Positions 56,586-64,000 of a DNA stretch of 64,000 bases are shown here, one piece after another. The position numbers and the translations under genes were made by a program. The DNA lies in the NCBI RefSeq assembly GCF_013112245.1, contig NZ_WVRN01000001.1, positions 2,794,501-2,858,500 of the forward strand, given 5' to 3'. Origin of the DNA: Ruegeria sp. HKCCD4315 (GTDB lineage: Bacteria; Pseudomonadota; Alphaproteobacteria; Rhodobacterales; Rhodobacteraceae). The notes under the pieces are model-generated. The model saw only the letters and a list, made by a program, of their open reading frames with translations, made no database searches and had not been told where the DNA came from. How positions within the stretch are numbered: position 1 is the first letter of the stretch; each line of letters begins with the position of its first letter.

Positions 56586-58607
56586 ATGTCTACGGACGGT
56601 ATGCACGACATTGTCGCGCTGATTTTTGGCGTCGGCATAATTATCGCGTTTTCCCATGAACGTTTTAACCGGATTTCGTACGAGACCGGCAAGCGCTTAG
56701 ATCGGCTGGTCTCGTTCCTGACGCCGGATAAACTGCGCGCGCGTCGGCAGGTTACATATGCCTATTTCATCTACACGCTTTCTCTGATCATCCTGTATCT
56801 GATCCTGTGTGCCTATGCCGAGGTCCTGTTGCCTCTGATCGGCGGTCAAAGCCTATTGCCCGAGATCGGGGCCAGCACGTTGCCAACCGAAGCGTCCACA
56901 AGCACGTCCCCTGCGTCAGATACCCCAGCCGAACTGACGACGGGTTTTGCGCCGATGGGAACTTCAGCCGTCGAATTCTGGATAGAAAGTCTTAAACCCG
57001 CTGTGAGCTCCGATCCTGTGGACACTAGTTCAGGCATTAATATCGCACCCGAAGTATCCATGGGGCTGGCCCTGGTCATGGTTGGGCTGGCGCCATCAAT
57101 TAAGGCGCTGGTTCGCGTGGATGAATGGTTGCGCATGTTTGCGCATCGCGTTGCAGGAATTCCGACTTGGGTCATCGATACCTCGGACGCATTGCGGTCA
57201 AACGCCAAGGTTTTGCGGTTTTTCACGGACGGTGAAGAGGACAACTCCAGCGAATATCTGATTTCAGAACCCGAACGCAAAAGGGTTATGGATCTGCACA
57301 ATAAGGCCAAGCCCTTTCTGGGCAATCTGGATGATTTCATTCTGAATATCGAAGTCATCCTTGTGGCGTCGGCCTGGTTTTTGGATGAAAAGCTGCGGAC
57401 TACCGGAGCTGGTGACAAAAACCGTTTTGAGGAAATCGAAAATGAACTGCGCCGCCGAAAGAACGAGTTGTTCAGCGCCGCGAACAGCCCCGATATTTCA
57501 CATGAAGGATGGGATGCCGTGGCCACCGCCGCTGATGAGTTGGCCAGCGATTTCTGCGTGCTGATCGCCCTTTACGACGAACAGGACGTCATTCAACCCT
57601 ATGATCAGCGCCCTGCCCCGACCGAAAGCCAGCGCCGCGCTCGGGCCAGATTGAGGCAATTCGTAGACGTCCTTTACAAAAACAAGACCGAACCACTGAT
57701 GCAGCGTCGTGGTAACAATCTGGCGCTGTTCTGGACGCTGACAATTGTGCTGATCTGGACGGTCGCTTGGGCCGCACTGTGGCCGGGACGAGCGGAATTC
57801 AACCTGACTTGGGGCTTGCTCAGCAGCGATACCTATTGGAGAATCAGGCTGTATTCGATCAATGCATTCAACACCTACTGCATCGCTACAATCGTTGCGA
57901 TCACCATTCGCTGGGTCCGCATGACTTCGGTCGCTGAGGACGGCCAGAGAAAGTGGGAAAACATGCGCTATCCCAACCACTGGACGCGATGGCTGCCGCA
58001 GGCCTTGAGCCTATTTTTGATTGCTTTCCTGGTTTCTACGGCATTGAACATCGCCGTGCAGATATGGCTCACGGAAACCCGAACCACCGAAGCAGAAGCC
58101 TGGCGCATGACATTCGAAGAGTTCATGACCTCGATCCGCTGGCGGTTTGAATACATGGGCCCGATTTCCTTCCGGGCTGCCTGTCTGGCGGTGCTTGTGA
58201 TCGTGCTTTTGGATGCCAGGCAACGATTGTGGACGGATGCCGGGCGGTACGAGCAGAGACAGCGGAAGGGGCTTCCCTCTAGCGACCAGCTGAAATCGAA
58301 TGCCAAAACCTGGCGTGAACTGTCGTTTCTGAACAGTCTAGCCTGGGTCGCAATTGGTGTGATCATGATGCTAATCATAACCCCTGTCATGCGCTATCTG
58401 TCGTTTCTGGCAGCGTCTCAGGATTATCCGCGACCGTTCGACCACATTGACGCCGGGCTGATGATCTGGGCGACGCTTTATACCGTTGTTCTGGCCGCTT
58501 TGGTGATGTTCTGCCTGTCCGAGGTTCTTACCCGTCGTGCATTCTATCGTGCCCCGAAAGAAACCGCAGACGGCATATCTTCTGACGTTGCGAGGGCTGA
58601 GAAATGA
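56586..58607 (+). CDS. Polytopic membrane protein of unknown family
   Basis: A 673-residue integral membrane protein. Hydrophobic segments lie at about 8-23, 57-87, 155-176, 378-398, 428-445, 469-493, 527-543, 580-606 and 622-646. A Ser/Thr/Pro-rich loop (88-150) and a large soluble, charged region (180-375, partly helical) separate the first three from the rest. The arrangement suggests a signal transducer or channel-like protein with a big cytoplasmic or periplasmic domain, but I recognise no catalytic motif. It overlaps the solute-binding-like gene by four bases, so the two are co-translated. Confidence 0.75.
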   Translation: MSTDGMHDIVALIFGVGIIIAFSHERFNRISYETGKRLDRLVSFLTPDKLRARRQVTYAYFIYTLSLIILYLILCAYAEVLLPLIGGQSLLPEIGASTLPTEASTSTSPASDTPAELTTGFAPMGTSAVEFWIESLKPAVSSDPVDTSSGINIAPEVSMGLALVMVGLAPSIKALVRVDEWLRMFAHRVAGIPTWVIDTSDALRSNAKVLRFFTDGEEDNSSEYLISEPERKRVMDLHNKAKPFLGNLDDFILNIEVILVASAWFLDEKLRTTGAGDKNRFEEIENELRRRKNELFSAANSPDISHEGWDAVATAADELASDFCVLIALYDEQDVIQPYDQRPAPTESQRRARARLRQFVDVLYKNKTEPLMQRRGNNLALFWTLTIVLIWTVAWAALWPGRAEFNLTWGLLSSDTYWRIRLYSINAFNTYCIATIVAITIRWVRMTSVAEDGQRKWENMRYPNHWTRWLPQALSLFLIAFLVSTALNIAVQIWLTETRTTEAEAWRMTFEEFMTSIRWRFEYMGPISFRAACLAVLVIVLLDARQRLWTDAGRYEQRQRKGLPSSDQLKSNAKTWRELSFLNSLAWVAIGVIMMLIITPVMRYLSFLAASQDYPRPFDHIDAGLMIWATLYTVVLAALVMFCLSEVLTRRAFYRAPKETADGISSDVARAEK

Positions 58608-59851
58608 AAGCCACTGCCCGGATCACCCTGCTGAGCCTGATCTGCTTGCCTGCGCTTGCAGTCGGACAAGATACCCAGCCTGAGACCATTGTAAACGAGG
58701 ATCGAAGCATCATCATGGGTGCGCGCACCGATGTACCGCCCTTTATCTGGAAAGACAAAAAGAGCCAAAAGTACCGCGGGCTTTTCTGGGACATCTGTGT
58801 TGAGGCGCTCGTGCGTTCAGATCGCCCGTTCGACACGGTGCCAATCTCGGCCGGGCAGCGGTCGGACCTTTTGTCCAATGGCAGTTACTGCACAAATGAG
58901 AACGAAAATTACGATTCATGCACCGCCGAGATTGGGACAGTGGATCTGTTATGCGATCCGACCACCGTAAACCTGAAACGGATGCAGACTTTCACGGAAA
59001 TAGATGACGAACAAACAGGAGAAGGCCTGCACCGGTTTGTTTTTTCACCCATCCTTTATCTGGCAAACGGGTCGTATTTTCAGCTGGGGTATCCCAGAAG
59101 GGTCTTTCGAGAAAAGCTTGCAAAAGAACTGGAACGTCGATGCGTTCAGTTTCCGGGGTTGGACCCTGTCTTTTGTGACAAGCGTGAAAACCCCACCGGC
59201 TTGGAATGGCTGCGCAGACCCGATAAGTCGTTGTTTGGCAGAAAGCCAAGCATAGACTGGAAAACCGCCTGCGATGCTATCCTGAATGCCATGGCAACTG
59301 ATCTGGAGCTGCCAGACTCTACTGAAGATCAGAAGCGCAAAGTTTGGCCTCCGCAAATCTGGCCGGAGCCGGACCCGGTACAGCCTGAGTTCGAAATTTG
59401 GGGATACCTCGACGGGTCGACCATCGGACCGTCAGTTGTCAAGGCCGCCGAATTGGCGCCTTCGTCCATCGGCATTTGCACACAGGCTTTTGAATCCCAT
59501 ACCTCGGCCACCGAGGCGTTCTGCAACGGCAAGATTTACCGTTATTTCGGAGATGTCGATCTGGTTCGAGCGTCGGTCGACGCCTATCGCGCCAACAACT
59601 CGGACAATGACTGCCCCGCAGATGAAACGCGATCCTCCCAGGGGACTTACGAACCCTATGCCTTAGTTCTTTCCAACGAAAACAGCGGCTTCCCCGAGGA
59701 TTTCACGCTGGCGCTATATTCCATGTTCACCGACGGCACGATTGCACAGATGTTCAACGGGCGGTTCGGGGAAAGACGGCAATCTCAATACCTTGAAACA
59801 TTGTTCAGAATTAACAGCATACCAACCGGCGACGTGAATCCCGAGGAATAG
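58604..59851 (+). CDS. Periplasmic family-3 solute-binding-like protein
   Basis: A 415-residue exported protein. The signal peptide ends near VGQD. The N-terminal lobe matches the family-3 solute-binding pattern: RTDVPPFIWKDKK, YRGLFWDICVEAL, then EIGTVDLLCDPTTVNLKR followed by FVFSPILYLANGSYF. A Cys-bearing insertion of about 150 residues (160-310) interrupts the usual layout, and the fold closes with EPYALVLSNENSGF and MFTDGTIAQMFNGRFG. No ABC permease or ATPase gene is near, so it is better read as a ligand sensor for the membrane protein it is coupled to. Confidence 0.7.
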   Translation: MKATARITLLSLICLPALAVGQDTQPETIVNEDRSIIMGARTDVPPFIWKDKKSQKYRGLFWDICVEALVRSDRPFDTVPISAGQRSDLLSNGSYCTNENENYDSCTAEIGTVDLLCDPTTVNLKRMQTFTEIDDEQTGEGLHRFVFSPILYLANGSYFQLGYPRRVFREKLAKELERRCVQFPGLDPVFCDKRENPTGLEWLRRPDKSLFGRKPSIDWKTACDAILNAMATDLELPDSTEDQKRKVWPPQIWPEPDPVQPEFEIWGYLDGSTIGPSVVKAAELAPSSIGICTQAFESHTSATEAFCNGKIYRYFGDVDLVRASVDAYRANNSDNDCPADETRSSQGTYEPYALVLSNENSGFPEDFTLALYSMFTDGTIAQMFNGRFGERRQSQYLETLFRINSIPTGDVNPEE

Positions 59852-59976
59852 AACGGCAGATTTATCGCTATCTATCAGGCTGTTTTGAATAAAAACCCTG
59901 CTGCCTCGTAGGGATAATGAATTTTCCCGGACCGCCAAGGTCCTCGTTCTGCATTCAGATGATCGGAGAAAGAGTT

Positions 59977-62181
59977 GTGTCTGGTGCTATAGACAAAAAG
60001 TTTGTTACAGCGCGCGGTGTCCGCAAGGACTGGGTCGATTTGAGGGATCAACTGTTTGTGCCTGGCCTGTCCATCCTTTTGGACAGTGTGTCACTTGACC
60101 ACAAACTAACGGATCCCATCCCCGGCACGGATTTGAGGCAGCCGATCTTTGGCGTCCGCAATCAAAAGCACACACAGCGTTGCGTCGGATATTCGCTGGC
60201 CGCTCTGATCGACATTCAACGCTGTTTGCAATTGCTGCGCCGCCCTGACGGACAGACCAAGTTGGAGCAGAAAAGGGATACACTTCGTACGGATATCGCC
60301 AGCGCGGACATGCTGTACAGGATGGCCTATTTCCATGACCGTTACCCAGACAACAACGAGCAGCAGGAAGTCGCGGGCATACGCTCGCTCCGTTCTGCCA
60401 TAAAGGGGTTTTACCATCACGGTGCCTGTCTGGACTGGCCCATGGACACTCAAGCCACTGAAGAAAGCAGGTGGCAAAGCACAAGCTATTTCCCGCAAAG
60501 CAAAGACAATCAAACCTACTACCCGTCTGTCGCCCAGGCGAAAAAGGCGCGTGAAATCGGGTTAGGAGCCTATTTTCGCCTCGCATCATCGCTCAACCAC
60601 TATCATTCGGCGCTCAACCAGGCCGAGGCTGTATTGGTCTCGACCCAAATCCATGACGGGTGGCTGAATGTGACAGCAGCCAACGGAGGCATCATCCCTT
60701 GGCCCCCCAAAGAAGGCCTGATTGGATATCATGCGGTGGTTCTGACAGGATATGACAGCAACGGGTTTCATGTTTTGAATTCCTGGGGTTCGGACTGGGG
60801 CGGGTACCGTGGACAAGCGGGCATCGCACTTTGGTCTTATGCCGATTGGGCAAAAAACATCATTGACGCTTGGGTTCTGCGGCTTGGTGTGCCTGCACCA
60901 AAGGCCTTTGACGTCTCTATCGGCGAACAAGGGTTAAACCGGCTGTACCAACCCATTCAATCCGGTTCGACACCCTGCTTCGAACTGGTCGGCCATTTCA
61001 TGCATCTGGACGATGGTCTGCATGTATCGACAGGATCCTATCCCTCGTTTCCTTCTGGCTGGGCGAAAACCTGCGCCTATCTGAAAGACACGCTGAAATC
61101 CAAACGGAAAAAACTTGCGAAGTCGGAACAGCCCTACAAGGGTGTGCTGGTCTGGATACCCGGCAGTCTGGAGGGGATAAAACCCGCCTTTGATGCCGCT
61201 GTGTCGCGCAAACGCGCAATCAAGGACCTTGAACTGTATCCTTATTCCGTTTTCTGGTGCAATAGCTTCGCGGAAACCTCGCTAGAGGTTTTTGACGTTC
61301 TCTTTGACGATTGCGCGCAGCAGGCCGGGGAGCGCGCCCAGCATCTGGATGCGCTGATCGAAGAGCGCGTGCGCGGCATTGGCCGGGCTTTTTGGCGCGA
61401 AATCGAAACCAGCGCAAAGAAAACCCTGCGCGGCCCAACCGAACACCCGACCGAGCCACCGCAAACCGACGATGACTGGCCGGGCTATGTAACCTGCTTT
61501 CTGCGCGATCTGATTGCATTGAAGGACCAAACGCAGTGCGAAATTCATTTGGTCTGTGAAGGCGCTGGCGCGTTGGTCGTGCACGAGATGCTATTGTTGA
61601 TTGCCGAGGACAAGAAAAGACCGGCCAAACGGCAGCTTCTTTCAAACCACGATGCCACGACCCTGTTCGATACGTTGCATCTGGTTCACCCGGTCATCGG
61701 CCTTCGGCGCGCCAGCCGGTACCTGACACCTTGCCTTGAGGCGATGAATGGCGAGCAAACCGGGAAGGACCGATCACCCAGCCGGTCGCAAACCCCAATC
61801 GTCACACCGCGAGTCGATTTGTCGGACAAGCAACTGTCAGGCATCCGGGGTCGGATTTACGTGCCCGCCCCGAGCCTTGAGAAAACCCTGCACTTTGGCC
61901 GTTACAGCAAGCCGCTGCTGCATCTGGTGGCGCACGCCTTCGAAGATCCCAACTACGTCCTGTCGGAAACCGGTACTGTTCAGCGGGGTCAGCATCGCGA
62001 TTTTCTGGGTGCGGCCGACATTGCGGGCAATCGGGATTTTCCGGCCCAATCGGCAATTTTCCAACTCAACCGCATATCGAAGCAATCGGAATCCGGTGAT
62101 CCGGTTACGCAATCGGACCTGATGCGGGACCCCACAATTACTGAAAGCATTTTTAAAACCATCCGGGACCGACGCAAGTAA
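59977..62181 (+). CDS. Papain-fold (C1) cysteine protease fused to a degenerate alpha/beta-hydrolase-like domain
   Basis: A 734-residue protein with no signal peptide. GTG start at 59977 chosen for the ggagaaaga SD just upstream; the frame is open to 59917. The N-terminal half is a C1 peptidase: the oxyanion Gln and catalytic Cys are six apart in RNQKHTQRCVGYSLAA (Q63, C69), the His is in YHAVVLTGYD (about H252) and the Asn in LNSWGSDWGG (about N268). The C-terminal half looks lipase-like: GVLVWIPGSLEG, then IHLVCEGAGALVVHEML, where the nucleophile Ser of the usual GHSxG elbow reads Gly. So the second domain is probably a non-catalytic binding module. Third long gene of the operon. Confidence 0.72.
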   Translation: MSGAIDKKFVTARGVRKDWVDLRDQLFVPGLSILLDSVSLDHKLTDPIPGTDLRQPIFGVRNQKHTQRCVGYSLAALIDIQRCLQLLRRPDGQTKLEQKRDTLRTDIASADMLYRMAYFHDRYPDNNEQQEVAGIRSLRSAIKGFYHHGACLDWPMDTQATEESRWQSTSYFPQSKDNQTYYPSVAQAKKAREIGLGAYFRLASSLNHYHSALNQAEAVLVSTQIHDGWLNVTAANGGIIPWPPKEGLIGYHAVVLTGYDSNGFHVLNSWGSDWGGYRGQAGIALWSYADWAKNIIDAWVLRLGVPAPKAFDVSIGEQGLNRLYQPIQSGSTPCFELVGHFMHLDDGLHVSTGSYPSFPSGWAKTCAYLKDTLKSKRKKLAKSEQPYKGVLVWIPGSLEGIKPAFDAAVSRKRAIKDLELYPYSVFWCNSFAETSLEVFDVLFDDCAQQAGERAQHLDALIEERVRGIGRAFWREIETSAKKTLRGPTEHPTEPPQTDDDWPGYVTCFLRDLIALKDQTQCEIHLVCEGAGALVVHEMLLLIAEDKKRPAKRQLLSNHDATTLFDTLHLVHPVIGLRRASRYLTPCLEAMNGEQTGKDRSPSRSQTPIVTPRVDLSDKQLSGIRGRIYVPAPSLEKTLHFGRYSKPLLHLVAHAFEDPNYVLSETGTVQRGQHRDFLGAADIAGNRDFPAQSAIFQLNRISKQSESGDPVTQSDLMRDPTITESIFKTIRDRRK

Positions 62182-62211
62182 CCCGGTGCATCAGCATGGA
62201 GGACGCTGAGA

Positions 62212-64000
62212 ATGGCAAAAATATCCGTTGAACAACTTATGGCGAAAATGGCCGACCCGTCGATTGAAGAAAGCGAACTGGCCCAGTATTTCACCGTGGA
62301 TCAGGATGCCTCGGGCGCTTTTGCGCCGCAGCTCAAGATCAACCCGTCCACCGTTCAGACCCCGCGCGGTGCCGATGCGGACCAACGCACGGCGGCCTTG
62401 ATGAATTCTGCCAACTGGTTCGCCCGCCTTCGTCGGCAATCCCGGTTCCGCAAGGCGCTGTCAAAGGGGTATGACGGACCGATCATCGTTTCAGAAGGAG
62501 ATAGCTGGTTTCAGTACCCGCTTTTACTGAAAGATACGATTGATCACCTTATGGACGACTACGCCGTGTTTTCGCTGGGCGCAGCAGGCGACTTGCTCAA
62601 GCGAATGGCGGACAAACGTGAATATGTCTCGGCCCTTCGGGCAACAGGGGCGGAAATCCTGCTATTGTCCGGCGGTGGCAACGATCTGGTTGCCGGTGGC
62701 GCGCTTGCCTCTCATCTGGAAGAGTTCGATCCAGCACTACAGCCAGAAGACTATCTGCTGCCTTCCTTCCACCGCCTGTTGGACGATGCCCTGCACCATT
62801 ACGGCCGCATGTTCCGTGAGGTGCAGACCAAATTCCCCCATGTCTCGATACTGTGCCACGGCTACGACTATCCGGTGCCGAACAAGGACCGCTGGCTGGG
62901 CAAACCGATGGAAAGCCGGGGCATCCGCAGCAGGTCTTTGCAAAAAGCCATAGCGGCGCGGATGATGGACAATTTCAACCGCCGCCTGCGGCGGCTTGCA
63001 AACGCGATGCCGCATGTCACCTATCTGGATTGCAGGGGCGTAGTGGGCGATCACCGCTGGCATGACGGCCTGCATCCGACCGACGAAGGCTATGGCGATG
63101 TGGCAAAGAAATTCCGCCGCGAGATCGAGGTTCTTGCCAATTCCCGCAGCGGCCCGTCAATGGTCATCAGCGGCCCGTTTGGCAGGGCGTCGGAACTGTC
63201 ACGGGCAATGGCCGCTCCGCCGGTCATTGCCGGAGGCCAGCCAAACGGTATGTCGCTGCATGTCGGGCTGAATACGGTCGATCCCGATCACTATGACGGG
63301 TGGGACGGCCGATTGACCGCCTGCGAAGCCGATGCGCAAGCGATGGAGACGCTTGCAACCGCCGAAGGCTTTACCCCGACCCGCCTGCTGACCTCGGATG
63401 CGACGCGGGAAAACGTGATCGAACAGATCCGCCGCGCGGCGCGTGACCTGAAAGGCGGCGACATGTTCCTGATGACGGTTTCGGGCCACGGCGGCCGCCT
63501 GCCCGATTTCAATCAGGACGAAGATCATGATGGCGACATCAAGATGGATGAAACGCTGTGCCTGTACGATTTCCAATTGGCCGATGACGAGCTTTACATG
63601 CTGTGGTCGGAATTCCGGGCGGGCGTGCGGGTTCTGATGGTGCCCGACACCTGCCACTCGGGATCGATGGTCAGGTTCGGCCCGGCGGGTCCCTCCATGT
63701 TGTTCGGACGTCAGATCAATGCACCGCTTGGGGTGCGCGCGATGCCTCTCAACGTCGAAGACCGGGTCTGGCGCGCGCATGAGGCTGTCTATCGCGAGGC
63801 ATCGCGATCTTACTCGGCCCTCAAAGAAAGCGTGATGACAAATCCACTGTCGACGCCGGTCAAGGCCTCGGTTCTCAATCTGGGGGCCTGCAAGGATGAG
63901 CAGTTTGCAATGGACGGCGCGCAATATGGCGCATTTACCGGTGCCTTGTTAAAAGTCTGGAACAACGGACGATTCCCGGGGGATTACCGTGCATTCCGGG
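62212..64000 (+). CDS. SGNH hydrolase - caspase/metacaspase (C14) fusion, 3' end cut by window
   Basis: An open frame of 596 codons running off the window, with no signal peptide; the ATG at 62212 has a ggagg SD nine bases upstream and lies 30 bases after the protease gene. Residues about 90-310 are a SGNH/GDSL esterase: SEGDSWF (Ser98), GGGNDL (Asn157), HDGLHPT (Asp285, His288). Residues about 345-595 are a bacterial caspase-like domain: VGLNTVDPDHY, then DMFLMTVSGHGG (His426), an acidic DEDHDGDIKMDETL loop, and VLMVPDTCHSGS (Cys481). Both active sites look intact. A fusion of a lipid/ester hydrolase with a death-type protease in one chain is unusual. Confidence 0.8.
   Translation, partial: MAKISVEQLMAKMADPSIEESELAQYFTVDQDASGAFAPQLKINPSTVQTPRGADADQRTAALMNSANWFARLRRQSRFRKALSKGYDGPIIVSEGDSWFQYPLLLKDTIDHLMDDYAVFSLGAAGDLLKRMADKREYVSALRATGAEILLLSGGGNDLVAGGALASHLEEFDPALQPEDYLLPSFHRLLDDALHHYGRMFREVQTKFPHVSILCHGYDYPVPNKDRWLGKPMESRGIRSRSLQKAIAARMMDNFNRRLRRLANAMPHVTYLDCRGVVGDHRWHDGLHPTDEGYGDVAKKFRREIEVLANSRSGPSMVISGPFGRASELSRAMAAPPVIAGGQPNGMSLHVGLNTVDPDHYDGWDGRLTACEADAQAMETLATAEGFTPTRLLTSDATRENVIEQIRRAARDLKGGDMFLMTVSGHGGRLPDFNQDEDHDGDIKMDETLCLYDFQLADDELYMLWSEFRAGVRVLMVPDTCHSGSMVRFGPAGPSMLFGRQINAPLGVRAMPLNVEDRVWRAHEAVYREASRSYSALKESVMTNPLSTPVKASVLNLGACKDEQFAMDGAQYGAFTGALLKVWNNGRFPGDYRAFR

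Overview
The window reads as chromosomal DNA of a marine alphaproteobacterium of the Roseobacter group (Rhodobacteraceae). The pointers are a moderately high GC content, a five-gene F1 ATP synthase cluster in the order H-A-G-D-C, roseobacter-typical families (DUF2125, DUF3299, TIGR02300, an ExbB/OmpA motor-like pair, MetF with a separate MTHFR C-terminal subunit) and many four-base ATGA overlaps. Genus assignment is inference. No insertion sequence, prophage, CRISPR array or rRNA gene was seen.

1 to 38.5 kb is mostly core genome: a cut MaoC hydratase, a two-subunit methylenetetrahydrofolate reductase, ribF, ltaE, prs, rpiB, the atp operon, gloB, clpA, an ExbB/OmpA-type pair, tyrA-hisC, rpsD, accA, a lytic transglycosylase, several one-component regulators (Lrp, two AraC, GntR) with divergent partners, and tRNA-Ala(GGC).

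38.5 to 55.7 kb is accessory. Directly after the tRNA lies a copper-type cluster (His-rich secreted protein, cytochrome c, CopC, CopD, cytochrome c). Then come a small K+ channel, an HlyD-type adaptor with a small membrane partner, and an RND efflux pair. Next is an unusual locus of two divergent secreted proteins that both carry Gly/Asn repeats, one a PepSY protein leading into a PhoPQ-like two-component system. One of these repeat genes is preceded by a translationally coupled 48-codon ORF with a strong ribosome binding site. A SRPBCC protein and a CadC/TPR membrane regulator close the section.

56.4 kb to the end holds the most interesting segment, a same-strand gene set that runs off the window. 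It encodes a 36-residue secreted peptide, a 673-residue polytopic membrane protein of no recognised family, a periplasmic family-3 solute-binding-like protein with no transporter, a papain-fold cysteine protease fused to a lipase-like domain whose nucleophile serine appears replaced by glycine, and a SGNH hydrolase fused to a caspase/metacaspase (C14) domain with intact His and Cys. I read it as a possible undescribed sense-and-cleave system linking a periplasmic ligand, a membrane protein and two cysteine protease effectors. The domain calls rest on visible motifs; the joint function is inference.
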